From: UPXZ01 sp964568675
GTDB taxonomy: Bacteria; Bacteroidota; Bacteroidia; Bacteroidales; Paludibacteraceae
Assembly (NCBI GenBank): GCA_964568675.1
Contig: CAZMQV010000006.1
Span: 1 to 64,000, forward strand
Direction: 5' to 3'
Length of the DNA: 64,000 nucleotides
Shown here: positions 1-8,603 of the stretch, piece after piece
Layout: the number at the start of each line of letters is the position of its first letter
Position numbering within the stretch: position 1 is the first letter of the stretch
Notes under the pieces: generated by a model
The model's database searches: none
Told to the model about the DNA's origin: nothing
The model's input: only the letters and a program-made list of their open reading frames with translations
Translations under genes and position numbers: made by a program

Positions 1-54
1 GCAGCACTCCTGATTTTGGTTCAGTCAGTCTAGGTTCGAATCCTGGTGGGACAA
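1..54 (+). tRNA. tRNA-Gln (TTG anticodon), 3' part only
   Basis: The window opens inside a tRNA. The anticodon stem is at 9-13/21-25 (outermost pair mismatched) around a 7-nt loop at 14-20 with anticodon TTG at 16-18. The T arm is at 30-46 with loop TTCGAAT. The 3' acceptor strand TGGGACA is at 47-53 and the discriminator A at 54. The following bases are CAA, so CCA is not encoded and must be added after transcription. The D arm and 5' acceptor strand lie left of the window. Confidence 0.85.
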
Positions 55-61
55 CAATGAT

Positions 62-98
62 AAACGCTAAGACATTTGTAATAAATGTCTTAGCGTTT
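62..98 (+). terminator. Rho-independent terminator after tRNA-Gln
   Basis: A perfect 16-bp inverted repeat (62-77 with 83-98) with a 5-nt loop is followed by a T-rich tract. It begins 7 nt after the tRNA and ends its transcript. Confidence 0.85.
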
Positions 99-131
99 TC
101 TCTTTTCTGTTTTTGACTACCAGACTACCAA

Positions 132-173
132 CAAAAAAAGCATCCCAAAAACCGCTGTTTCTTAGATGCTTTT
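132..173 (-). terminator. Terminator of the AMP-ligase gene
   Basis: AAAAGCATC (136-144) pairs with GATGCTTTT (165-173). Read on the minus strand the hairpin ends in a T run (complement of the A run at 133-139). It lies about 27 nt beyond the stop of the ligase gene. Confidence 0.7.
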
Positions 174-199
174 CATGTTTTAAGCATAATACATGTTTG

Positions 200-1849
200 C
201 TACACGATAGTTATTCCTTGTGCCTCGCAAAGTTTTAATGCCATTTCGCGCAGTCGGAATTTCTGTATCTTCCCACTGCCGGTAAGCGGATATTCATTGA
301 CAAAAAACACATAACGTGGTATTTTGTAGCGCGCAATGTGATTCTTACAAAAATCATTTACATCTTGTGCACACAAGTTAGCCCCTTCTTTGGGTATAAT
401 GAATGCTCCTACATCTTCGCCATAGCGTGGCGATGCTACCGCCACTACCTGCACATCCTTCACCCCGGGCATCTTATACAGATAGTCTTCCACTTCCTTG
501 GGCGAAATGTTTTCGCCTCCACGTATTATCATGTCTTTTATTCGCCCCGTTATCCGATAGTTGCCGTTTTCATCTTTCACTCCCAAATCGCCCGAGTGCA
601 TGTATCCATTCGTGTCAATTACTTGCGCGGTGGCTTCCGGATTTTTATAATATCCCTGCATCACGTTGTAGCCCCTACAACACATTTCGCCTTCTACTCC
701 TACCGGACATTCTTCTCCCGAGTTCGGGTCGAGTACTTTCACATCTGTAAATTCGTAATCGCGCCCCACGGTGGTGTAGCGCGCCTCAACCGGATCGTCC
801 ACACGCGAATGTGTCATGCCGGGCGATGTTTCGGTCATTCCATACACACTCGTTATTTCGATAAACATTTTTTCGTTCACTTGCTTCATCAGTTCTATGG
901 GACACAGTGCGCCTGCCATAATGCCGGTACGAAGCGAACTCAAATCGAAAAGTGAAAACATGGGGTGGTGTAGCTCGGCAATAAACATGGTGGGAACACC
1001 GTGAAGAACTGTGCAACGCTCTTTGTGAACTGAAGCAAGCGTTATCAGAGGGTCAAATCGCTCCACGATTACCTGTGTGCTCCCGTGTGTGAGGCAACAC
1101 ATCGCGCTAAGTACCACACCAAAGCAATGGAAAAGCGGAACACAGATGCAGAGCTTGTCCTCCGGTGTGAAATTCATGTGCACGCCTGTCAGGTAACCAT
1201 TGTTGGTGATGTTGTGATGTGTTAGCAACACGCCTTTCGGAAAACCTGTAGTGCCTGAAGTGTATTGCATGTTTACCACATCGAGGCAATTCGTAAGGCT
1301 TTTGTGTTGCTCAAGCTTGTCGTCAGCTATGTTTTTCCCTAATAGAAGTAACTCGGAAGAGTTGTACATGCCGCGGTATTTTTCTTGCCCGATATAAACC
1401 ACATTTCTCAACTCGGGGAATTTTTCATTTCTGAAACTTCCGCGTTGTGTCGTTTTGAGTTCAGGAACAAGCTCATAGATTATATCCGTGTAGTTGCTTC
1501 CCGCCACTCCATCGGTCATGCAAAGGGTGTGCATATCTGAGTTTTTAATAATAAAAGCCAATTCCTCGGAGCGGTAACTGGTGTTTACGGTAACAGCAAC
1601 CGCTCCTATGCGTGCCGTGGCATAAATAAAACTTAGCCAATCCGGTACGTTTTGAGCCCAGATGCCTACATTCGAACCGCGGGTAACCCCAATTGCCAAT
1701 AGACCTTTTGCCATGTTGTCAACGCGGGTTCTGAACTCAGCCCAGGTAAAACGTAAATCGCGATCCGAGTAAACGATAAATTCTTTGTCAGGCGTTTTGT
1801 CTGCCCAATAATCGAGCCAATCGCCTATCGTTAAATCAAAAAGTTGCAT
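200..1849 (-). CDS. AMP-dependent acyl-CoA synthetase/ligase (ANL superfamily)
   Basis: A 549-residue ANL-family enzyme. Members adenylate a carboxylic acid with ATP and then form the CoA thioester. The P-loop-like motif YTSGTTGFPKG is near residue 197, the A5 motif YGMTETSP near 340, and the A7/A8 region HSGDLG...GRIKDMIIRGGENISPKE near 420-450. The C-terminal GSGKIQK carries the catalytic lysine. Full family length, no signal peptide, so cytoplasmic. It resembles medium/long-chain fatty acid CoA ligases more than acetyl-CoA synthetases, but the substrate cannot be read from sequence. It follows the XRE-cupin regulator gene on the same strand after 143 nt, so co-transcription is likely. Confidence 0.9.
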   Translation of the reverse strand: MQLFDLTIGDWLDYWADKTPDKEFIVYSDRDLRFTWAEFRTRVDNMAKGLLAIGVTRGSNVGIWAQNVPDWLSFIYATARIGAVAVTVNTSYRSEELAFIIKNSDMHTLCMTDGVAGSNYTDIIYELVPELKTTQRGSFRNEKFPELRNVVYIGQEKYRGMYNSSELLLLGKNIADDKLEQHKSLTNCLDVVNMQYTSGTTGFPKGVLLTHHNITNNGYLTGVHMNFTPEDKLCICVPLFHCFGVVLSAMCCLTHGSTQVIVERFDPLITLASVHKERCTVLHGVPTMFIAELHHPMFSLFDLSSLRTGIMAGALCPIELMKQVNEKMFIEITSVYGMTETSPGMTHSRVDDPVEARYTTVGRDYEFTDVKVLDPNSGEECPVGVEGEMCCRGYNVMQGYYKNPEATAQVIDTNGYMHSGDLGVKDENGNYRITGRIKDMIIRGGENISPKEVEDYLYKMPGVKDVQVVAVASPRYGEDVGAFIIPKEGANLCAQDVNDFCKNHIARYKIPRYVFFVNEYPLTGSGKIQKFRLREMALKLCEAQGITIV

Positions 1850-1992
1850 GATGAAGTGTGTGTGTATGCTTGTGTGGTTGGTACTAATGTTTTATAGAGT
1901 TTTTTTATTTTGAATAAAGCAAAGTATTCTCCGCGATAAAAAATGTGTGTTACCTTTCAGCTTTGTTTTTATTCTTTTTCAAAAAAAAATAA

Positions 1993-2559
1993 TTAAGCGG
2001 GTGAATACACTACCGCCAGAATCTGCGCAGGCTCATCGGAGGCTGTAGTTACCAAATGCTCAACTATGGAGTCGTAATAGATGCTGTCGCCTGCTTCGAG
2101 CAGGTAGTTTTCATTACCATATTTTACCGAGACACTTCCTTTCAATACATAAATAAATTCTTCTCCCTCGTGCGACGAAGATGTTTTGTCACTCTTTGTG
2201 CCGGGTACAATGTCAATAACGAAAGGTTCCATTGCTCTGCCTGCTTTCTGGGCGGCTAACGCGTAAAAATCCATGTGTGAATTGTTGGTTGCGAGTTGGC
2301 TCGAAAAAGTTGCCGGGTTTTGTTTGTCAGAAGCTCTTGTTACTGCCGGTCCATAATTTTCATTGTCGTCGAGGAGTGTACCTAAACGTACACCTAACGC
2401 ACGGGCAATTTTTATCAATGTTGCCAGCGAGGGAATTTTGTCGTTGTTGAAAATCAAATCGAGTTGTTCAAGCGTCAGTCCGCTTCGCAAAGCCAGCTCG
2501 GCAGGCGACAAGTTCCGGTCGGAGCTTATTTTTTCAATTTTCTTTATTACAGTATTCAT
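1993..2559 (-). CDS. XRE-family regulator with C-terminal cupin sensor
   Basis: A 188-residue protein with an N-terminal helix-turn-helix of the Cro/CI type (about residues 8-62, including LSPAELALRSGLTLEQLD) and a C-terminal cupin_2 barrel (about 110-186, with HEGEEFIYVLKGSVSVKYG and the second metal-site motif LEAGDSIYYDS...EH). This is the layout of PuuR/SutR-like regulators, in which the cupin senses a small ligand. It sits upstream of the AMP ligase on the same strand and probably controls that gene and itself. The dyad over its own promoter fits autoregulation. Confidence 0.88.
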   Translation of the reverse strand: MNTVIKKIEKISSDRNLSPAELALRSGLTLEQLDLIFNNDKIPSLATLIKIARALGVRLGTLLDDNENYGPAVTRASDKQNPATFSSQLATNNSHMDFYALAAQKAGRAMEPFVIDIVPGTKSDKTSSSHEGEEFIYVLKGSVSVKYGNENYLLEAGDSIYYDSIVEHLVTTASDEPAQILAVVYSPA

Positions 2560-2590
2560 GATATTGTTGTTAAATAGTTAGTTTAATCAA

Positions 2591-2621
2591 CAAAAATACA
2601 AAACTTTCGTATTTCAGGCAA
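2591..2621 (-). promoter_or_regulatory. Promoter and possible operator of the XRE-cupin gene
   Basis: On the minus strand TATTTTTG (complement of 2591-2598) fits the Bacteroidota -7 consensus TAnnTTTG. TTG (complement of 2619-2621) lies 20 bp upstream as the -33 part. An inverted repeat AAATAC (2594-2599)/GTATTT (2609-2614) overlaps the -7 element, where a repressor could block polymerase. The leader would be roughly 27 nt. Confidence 0.6.
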
Positions 2622-2757
2622 GTAAATGTGCAAATTGGTTTGTTTCTATTGTGAAAATATTCAAATCAACAGAATTTAACTGTCTTGACAATCCAACAGT
2701 ATTTGTTTGATTGCAATTTTGATACGATGTTTTATCTTCTTTTAATCTGAATTTTCT

Positions 2758-2765
2758 TATCTTTG
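2758..2765 (+). promoter_or_regulatory. Promoter -7 element for the fucosidase gene
   Basis: TATCTTTG fits TAnnTTTG and lies 28 nt before the ATG at 2794. No clear TTG -33 element is seen. Confidence 0.5.
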
Positions 2766-2793
2766 TCAATAAATAAAAATGTAAATCGCCGCT

Positions 2794-4944
2794 ATGAAAC
2801 TACGTATTGTTACCCTCGTCATGTTGTGCGCTTCCACAATGCTTGTAGCGCAGCAAAAGCCTACACAAAAATGGCTCGATCAAAAGTTTTCCATGTTTAT
2901 CCATTTTGGTATCTACTCCGAGTATGGTGGCGTGTATGCCGGGCAACCCGTTACGCGCGGCTATAGTGAGCAGATTCAGTCATTTGCCGGAGTTTTTAGC
3001 GATTGGTATGGCGCCACAGCTAAAAGTTTTAATCCAACCCGATGGAATGCCGACGAAATTGTGTCGCTGGCTAAAGCGGCAGGAATGCGCTCCATTGTGC
3101 TCACATCAAAGCATCACGATGGGTTTTGCATGTATCATTCGAAATATACAAAATACAACATTGTGGATGCCACACCCTACAAGCGCGATTTGATGAAAGA
3201 GCTTTCGGATGCGTGTGGGCGAGGCGGCATTGATTTTGCAGTTTATTATTCTCTGATTGATTGGAATTATCCACAAGCATATCCAATATCAAGCCACAAT
3301 GCCGACCCTCTCACTCCCGAACATTATCAGTTCAACCTGCGTCAGGTGGAAGAAATAATGACCAACTACGGAGCTATTTCCGAAATTTGGTTCGATATGG
3401 GCTCGCTCACTCCCGATCAGAGCAAAGGCTTGTATGATTTGGTGAACAAGCTTCAGCCACAATGTATGATTAGCGGAAGGCTGGGAAACAACATGGTGGA
3501 TTTCAGTGTAATGCCCGACAATGAATATCCCGATTATAAAATGCTGACACCATGGCAAACGGCGGCTTCCATGTTCGACGAGACCTGGAGCTATCGTTCG
3601 TGGCAACAACGAGGCAAAGTGGAAGATAAAGTTGTGGAAAAACTAACTAGCCTGGCGCGTGTTGCCGGACATGGTGGAAATTATCTTCTTAATATCGGTC
3701 CGCGTGGCGATGGTTCGGTGGTGGAGTTTGAGCGCGATGTGCTTTTGGCAATGGGTGAATGGCTTCGTAAAAACGGCGAAGCAATATATGCCACAAAAGC
3801 CAATCCGCTACCGCAAGGCGATAAATATTGCGACATTACTACCAAAGGCAATAACCTCTATCTTCTTTTGAGTAAACCGGTTTCCGAAATTAATCTTACA
3901 AACATCAGTGGCAAACTAAACGCTGTGGAAATTTTGAGCACAGGCGAGAAGCTTCAATACAACGTAAACCTTGCTGCTAATTCAATTCAAATATATCCTA
4001 CGGCGCGGCAGCTTGCCGGCGAATCTCCATTTCCGGTAGTTAAACTTAGCTTTGCGAATGCCTTCACAGTAATGCCAACTCGAGTTTTTAATGCCAAAAC
4101 CACACTTACTTCCGAAAATGCTACGCCATACTTTGGGCATTCGAGTCTCGATTACTATTGCGGTTTCAAAAGCCTGAATGCCTATAGTTGGGATTTTGTG
4201 AATAAGAATAAATCCCTTAGTCCGACAATCACGTTTACCGATCAGGAAAAAGGAAAAAGCATTTTATTGACACTCGACCAAAAAGACAAAGTCGTTACGC
4301 TTCAACCTTCTTCGCAATACGTTGAGAAACCGCTAAAGAATTCTATTTTCTGGCGAAATTTGTATGTGCAGCGCGGGAAAGGCGTGTTCGGCACACTGGA
4401 TTATGAAAATCAAGGCATTATTGATACGAAAGCTGCGGATGCTGCCCCACAATCTATCAAAGACTTGTTTGGTGCAAACGATTTGCAAAACTCCACACAA
4501 TGGCGTTTGGTAAAAGATTTTCCTTATAATGAAAAACAAGCAATGGAATTAAATCAGCGTGGAAGCGTGGTTTTTCTTCAGGAAATAGAATCAACAGTAA
4601 GCCAGAATCTCGCCGTCGAAATTGGCGGTGGCAACGGAGTTTACATTCTGCTCAATGGGCGTTATATCACTGCTCATTGCTTGCCCGAGCGCCCCGAATA
4701 TCAAACCGAATTGGTGGTGCTCCCGTTGAAAAAAGGTGTCAATCAGCTTGTTGTAAAGTATTTCAATCGCTATGCCGATAGGCTGTATTATAGCATCTCG
4801 AAACTGAGCGAATGGAAAATGTATGAAATGAAAGCAGAGCCGTTTGATTTGACGGGGCAGGCAGTTCACAACTTGTCATTGCGGGCTGCAAGTCCCAGTT
4901 CGAAAGTTTCTCCGTTGCGAATGAATAATATTCAGATAAGATGA
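2794..4944 (+). CDS. GH29 alpha-L-fucosidase, secreted
   Basis: A 716-residue glycoside hydrolase family 29 enzyme that removes terminal alpha-L-fucose. A signal peptide (about 1-19, ending LVAQ) sends it to the periplasm or beyond. The (beta/alpha)8 domain covers about 20-340 with FSMFIHFGIYS, SKHHDGFCMY and EIWFDMGS. Asp201 in the last motif matches the family nucleophile. The acid/base residue is not assignable by eye. After residue 340 come beta-rich C-terminal domains, the last resembling a galactose-binding jelly roll. Monocistronic: own promoter upstream, bidirectional terminator downstream. No SusC/SusD pair is near. Confidence 0.9.
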   Translation: MKLRIVTLVMLCASTMLVAQQKPTQKWLDQKFSMFIHFGIYSEYGGVYAGQPVTRGYSEQIQSFAGVFSDWYGATAKSFNPTRWNADEIVSLAKAAGMRSIVLTSKHHDGFCMYHSKYTKYNIVDATPYKRDLMKELSDACGRGGIDFAVYYSLIDWNYPQAYPISSHNADPLTPEHYQFNLRQVEEIMTNYGAISEIWFDMGSLTPDQSKGLYDLVNKLQPQCMISGRLGNNMVDFSVMPDNEYPDYKMLTPWQTAASMFDETWSYRSWQQRGKVEDKVVEKLTSLARVAGHGGNYLLNIGPRGDGSVVEFERDVLLAMGEWLRKNGEAIYATKANPLPQGDKYCDITTKGNNLYLLLSKPVSEINLTNISGKLNAVEILSTGEKLQYNVNLAANSIQIYPTARQLAGESPFPVVKLSFANAFTVMPTRVFNAKTTLTSENATPYFGHSSLDYYCGFKSLNAYSWDFVNKNKSLSPTITFTDQEKGKSILLTLDQKDKVVTLQPSSQYVEKPLKNSIFWRNLYVQRGKGVFGTLDYENQGIIDTKAADAAPQSIKDLFGANDLQNSTQWRLVKDFPYNEKQAMELNQRGSVVFLQEIESTVSQNLAVEIGGGNGVYILLNGRYITAHCLPERPEYQTELVVLPLKKGVNQLVVKYFNRYADRLYYSISKLSEWKMYEMKAEPFDLTGQAVHNLSLRAASPSSKVSPLRMNNIQIR

Positions 4945-4965
4945 AGTGAATGCTTGTAGCAAATA

Positions 4966-5004
4966 AAAAAAAGATGGATAACCGGAAGTTTATCCATCTT
5001 TTTT
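4966..5004. terminator. Bidirectional terminator between fucosidase and sigma factor
   Basis: A-rich stem containing GATGGATAA (4973-4981) pairs with TTATCCATC (4990-4998), flanked by A and T runs on both sides. It serves both convergent genes. Confidence 0.85.
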
Positions 5005-5024
5005 GTCTTTTTATAAATAAAAAT

Positions 5025-5528
5025 TTACTTATAATCTTTTAGTTGCTCTTGCAATTTCTTGCGTGCCAGGAAAATGCGGCTTTTTACAGTGCCGATTGGC
5101 AAATTCATTTTTTGCGCAATTTCCTCATACTTAAAACCTTGGATGTGCATCGAGAATGGAATACGATACTCGTCGGAAAACGAATTGATGCTGTTTCTGA
5201 TTTCACCTACCGAATAGGCGCCATCGGGCGATTCAAAACCTGAGTTTTGCGACAAATTCAAATGGTGTAAATCATCGGTTCGGTCAAATACGGTCTGATT
5301 CCGCACAATCTTACGATAGTTGTTTATGAAAATGTTTTTCATAATCGTCAACACCCATCCTTTGAAGTTAACATTGTCGGTAAACTTTTCCTGGTTGTCC
5401 AGAACTTTCAGCGTAGTCTCTTGCAATAGATCTTCGGCATCATCACGATTGAGCGTCAAAGAGAAAGCAAAGTTTCTCATGTTGTTTTGAAGCGCTACTA
5501 AGTCTTTTTCAAATTGATTTTGTTTCAT
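5025..5528 (-). CDS. ECF-type RNA polymerase sigma factor
   Basis: A 167-residue sigma-70 family protein of ECF size. Region 2 covers about 15-80 (NRDDAEDLLQETTLKVL, then FKGWVLTIMKNIFINNYRK). Region 4 covers about 110-160 (YEEIAQKMNLPIGTVKSRIFLARKKL), a typical -35-binding helix-turn-helix. No FecR-type anti-sigma or TonB receptor gene adjoins it, so this is not a SusCD-linked sigma unit. It may be a free-standing stress-type ECF sigma. Its regulon cannot be told from the window. Confidence 0.9.
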   Translation of the reverse strand: MKQNQFEKDLVALQNNMRNFAFSLTLNRDDAEDLLQETTLKVLDNQEKFTDNVNFKGWVLTIMKNIFINNYRKIVRNQTVFDRTDDLHHLNLSQNSGFESPDGAYSVGEIRNSINSFSDEYRIPFSMHIQGFKYEEIAQKMNLPIGTVKSRIFLARKKLQEQLKDYK

Positions 5529-5690
5529 TTTAGTTTTTTTTGTGTGTGAATAATGAAGCTAAAACGAATCCCTTCTGAAAAAATAAGTTTCAAGGAGATA
5601 TCCCTGATAACGGAGTGATTGTCAGTTTTCTATACTGAATAAGTATTTTTAAAAAAGAACTCTTCGAAAACATACGATATATTTTCACTG

Positions 5691-5698
5691 CAAATATA
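5691..5698 (-). promoter_or_regulatory. Promoter -7 element for the sigma factor gene
   Basis: The complement of CAAATATA is TATATTTG, matching TAnnTTTG on the minus strand. The leader to the ATG at 5528 would be about 155 nt. Confidence 0.4.
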
Positions 5699-5720
5699 CA
5701 AAATTATTTCGCGTTTTTAC

Positions 5721-5728
5721 TATATTTG
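5721..5728 (+). promoter_or_regulatory. Promoter -7 element for the NfeD gene
   Basis: TATATTTG matches TAnnTTTG, 19 nt before the ATG at 5748. It lies 22 bp from the opposing element at 5691-5698, giving a compact divergent promoter region. Confidence 0.5.
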
Positions 5729-5747
5729 TAGAAATAAATTTTATCAC

Positions 5748-7151
5748 ATGAAGAAAATTTCAATATTTTTCATACTGTTATTTCTTAATTCGCTGTTTCA
5801 AGCTAGCGTCTTTGGCATCAATCCGGAGAAAGAAATTATTTTTTCGATTGATCTAAAGAAGAATATTAATAGTACGACGTGGCTTTATATTCAGAAGGGG
5901 TTCAACGAGGCTGAGGAGTTAAATTCAAGTCGTATCATTATTGAGATGAATACGTATGGTGGTGAGGTGAATTTTGCCGACTCGATCCGAACAAAGATTC
6001 TTAATAGTAAAATACCGGTTGTAGTTTTTATTGATAACAACGCCGCGTCAGCAGGTGCGCTTATCTCCATTGCGTGCGATAAAATATACATGCGTCGCGG
6101 CGCTACCATTGGGGCAGCTTCGGTGGTTGACCAAACGGGGCAGAAAATGCCCGATAAATATCAGTCATATATGCGGGCTACTATGCGTGCTACTGCCGAG
6201 TCTCACGGTAAAGATACACTGATAAGCGGTAGCGACACGCTGATTCGCTGGAAACGTGATCCGCTGATTGCTGAAGCGATGGTTGACGAGCGCAATGCCA
6301 TAAAAGACATGCCGGATACGGGTAAAGTGCTTACATTTACTACCGAAGAGGCGATTAAGTATCGTTATTGCGAAGGTGAAGCGGTGAACATCAAAGATGT
6401 GATACGAAAAGAGATTGGCGATAAGCCGTATGAATTGGTTAAATTCCAACCCACCGTGTGGGATAATATCAAAGGTTTCTTGCTTAGTCCTATTTTTCAG
6501 GGCATTTTGATTATGCTGATAATAGGAGGTATTTATTTTGAGTTGCAATCGCCCGGTATCGGATTTCCGCTTGCTGTGGCGATAACTGCCGCAGCGCTCT
6601 ATTTCGCACCACTCTACATCGATGGATTGGCAGAGCATTGGGAAATTCTAATCTTTTTTATCGGGTTAATTTTAATTGGAATAGAGATATTCGTTATTCC
6701 GGGGTTTGGAGTAACCGGAATTTCCGGCATCATTTTGGTGGTTGCCGGTTTGTTTCTCAGTCTGATTGGTAACATTGGTTTCAATTTTAATCCGGTAGCG
6801 CCCATGGATATTAATCTTGCCATCATTACCGTTTCCATTGGATTGATTCTTAGTTTTGGAGCGGTTATTTACCTGACGAATAAAATTGGCACAAAAGGTG
6901 TTTTCCAAAAATTGGCGTTGAACACTACAATGGCTAATGAAGCGGGATATATCGGGGTGCCAACTGCCGGAGGCGATGTTGTAGGAATGAATGGGGTGGC
7001 ATCCACCGTGTTGCGTCCGTCGGGCAAGGTGAAAGTGGCTGGCAAGGTCTATGACGCAGTGTCGAACAATGGCGTATTCATTGAAAAAGGTACGTCGGTA
7101 AATGTCGTTCGATACGAAGCCGGGCAAGTGTATGTCGAAGAAGTTGTATAG
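5748..7151 (+). CDS. NfeD-family membrane serine protease (ClpP-like)
   Basis: A 467-residue long-form NfeD protein. It has a signal peptide (1-23), then a ClpP/crotonase-fold protease domain (about 28-225). Ser101 in NNAASAGALIS and Lys137 in MPDKYQS fit the family Ser/Lys dyad. Several membrane helices follow (about 240-385), and a C-terminal OB-fold NfeD domain (about 400-467) ends in VNVVRYEAGQVYVEE. Such proteins act on membrane proteins and usually work with a flotillin-like partner (FloA/stomatin). That partner gene is normally next door but is missing here: downstream lies a decayed region with REP-like repeats. Confidence 0.92.
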   Translation: MKKISIFFILLFLNSLFQASVFGINPEKEIIFSIDLKKNINSTTWLYIQKGFNEAEELNSSRIIIEMNTYGGEVNFADSIRTKILNSKIPVVVFIDNNAASAGALISIACDKIYMRRGATIGAASVVDQTGQKMPDKYQSYMRATMRATAESHGKDTLISGSDTLIRWKRDPLIAEAMVDERNAIKDMPDTGKVLTFTTEEAIKYRYCEGEAVNIKDVIRKEIGDKPYELVKFQPTVWDNIKGFLLSPIFQGILIMLIIGGIYFELQSPGIGFPLAVAITAAALYFAPLYIDGLAEHWEILIFFIGLILIGIEIFVIPGFGVTGISGIILVVAGLFLSLIGNIGFNFNPVAPMDINLAIITVSIGLILSFGAVIYLTNKIGTKGVFQKLALNTTMANEAGYIGVPTAGGDVVGMNGVASTVLRPSGKVKVAGKVYDAVSNNGVFIEKGTSVNVVRYEAGQVYVEEVV

Positions 7152-7320
7152 TGAATGTTTCGACTCGATTAACCCATCTTGCAGCTCTCTCTTCCAATTG
7201 CGTTAAAATATAGTTAAAAAAGCAGGTGAGATAGTCGATATTTGAGGGTTTAATTAGGTTGTTGGGTTAGGCAAATTTGTAATGTGCTGGAAATCAGAAT
7301 AGCCTTTTCCAAAATTCCCC

Positions 7321-7405
7321 GCTGATGCGGTTTTGTAAACCGTGTCTTGCTTGATAAGGCAAAAAATTGCTCTGATGAACAAGGCACAAGTTACAAACTT
7401 GCGCC
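7321..7405. repeat. Pair of REP-like palindromes
   Basis: Two short palindromes sit 40 nt apart: CGGTTT-TGT-AAACCG (about 7328-7342) and, at 7383-7405, GGC then CAAGTT-ACA-AACTTG. Both lie downstream of GCTGATG or CTGATGA words. Paired small hairpins like this resemble REP elements mobilised by RAYT (IS200-like) transposases. No RAYT gene is in the window. The rest of 7152-7320 shows no gene. Confidence 0.5.
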
Positions 7406-7412
7406 AGCAGAA

Positions 7413-8576
7413 AAATCGTTTACTTTGTACACGTGTATTTCAAATCATCAGGCAGACACAATCCTCACACTGCTTAATCTGAGATTTCTGGAAGGCGAAG
7501 GATAGATCACCTCGCAGATGAACCAGATATAGGAGATACTCACCCAGTGGGTTGAGCATAACAATTCATTGAGTTTACCAGAATTAGACACCTCTATAAC
7601 AAGACTTCTAAATGAAAAAGGAAATGTCGTTTCCTCCTACATTACCCTGCAAGACACCCAAGAAAATAAAGTATTGGATGAAGTTAGACAAGAGTATATC
7701 CCGACAAACAACCGTTTGTTTGTAAAAACTTATACTGCCGAACGTAAAATAGAAATACCGTCTAACTCATTTGTTATTAAAGCGGAATACCGCATTAAGC
7801 AACCAAGCTACCTAAAAAGATTGGGCGTTGTTACGGTTACTTCGTTTATAGCCTCAATGGTTATTATTTCAGTACTCTTCTATCTGCTTTTTATGCTGAA
7901 ACGACGAGTTGCAGAAATATCCAATATGGAGCGTTCGTCTCACGGAGCTATTCACGACCTCAAATCGCCTTTGGCGTATGTCTATTTCAAAATCTCGTCA
8001 TTGGAAGAAAAAGAAACGGATATAACCAAGCAGTCGGCGCTTGCCCTTACCGGGCAGCGTGTAAATTATCTGACCGATAAAATAATGCGCCTATTGAAAG
8101 CAGGACAAAATTTGAAGAAAATACCGGAAGATGCTAAACAAAGCGTTTTTCTGTATGATATATTGGAACAAATTGAAGCTGAAGCAAAAACAATGTTTCC
8201 TACGAAAACGATAAAATTTGAAAATAAAATCATCGGTGATTTGTATCTGTGGGGAGTTCCGGATTTATTGGAAGCCGCGATGCGTATTTTGATAGAAAAC
8301 GCCGCAAAATATAACGACGATTCGCCAACCGTGAAAATAAACGCTGTACACGACAACGAGTGTATCGTAATTGAAGTTGTGGATGATGGAATAGGGATTC
8401 ACACGCATCAGCTGAAGCACCTATTCAAACCTTATTATACATCCGACTCAAAACACGGCACGGGTATAGGCTTGTATTACGCTAAACGAATTATCCGGGC
8501 GCACGGAGGTCGAATTTCGGCAAAGAGCGCACCCGGAAAAGGTTCCACTTTCACAATTAAATTTCCAGCCAAATAA
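7413..8576 (+). pseudogene. Decayed sensor histidine kinase (two in-frame stops, 5' end lost)
   Basis: The open part (TTG 7569 to 8576, 335 residues) is the rear of a membrane sensor kinase: the end of a periplasmic domain, one TM helix (about 90-112), H-box HDLKSPL, N-box LIENAAKYND, G1 VVDDGIGI and G2 GTGIGLYYAKRI. Translating upstream in the same frame gives protein-like sequence (LTLLNLRFLEGEG, then ITSQMNQI, then EILTQWVEHNNSL) broken only by TAG at 7503 and TAG at 7530. Similarity fades near the palindrome at 7383-7405. The first TM helix and true start are missing. The kinase core keeps every motif, so a truncated product from an internal start is possible. Confidence 0.75.
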
Positions 8577-8603
8577 TTTTTTATAACTATAAACGCAATA
8601 ACA

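Noticed and set aside
5025..5528. Sigma/anti-sigma (FecI/FecR) polysaccharide unit with the fucosidase
   Set aside because: No FecR-like or TonB receptor gene is present and the two genes are convergent with a shared terminator.
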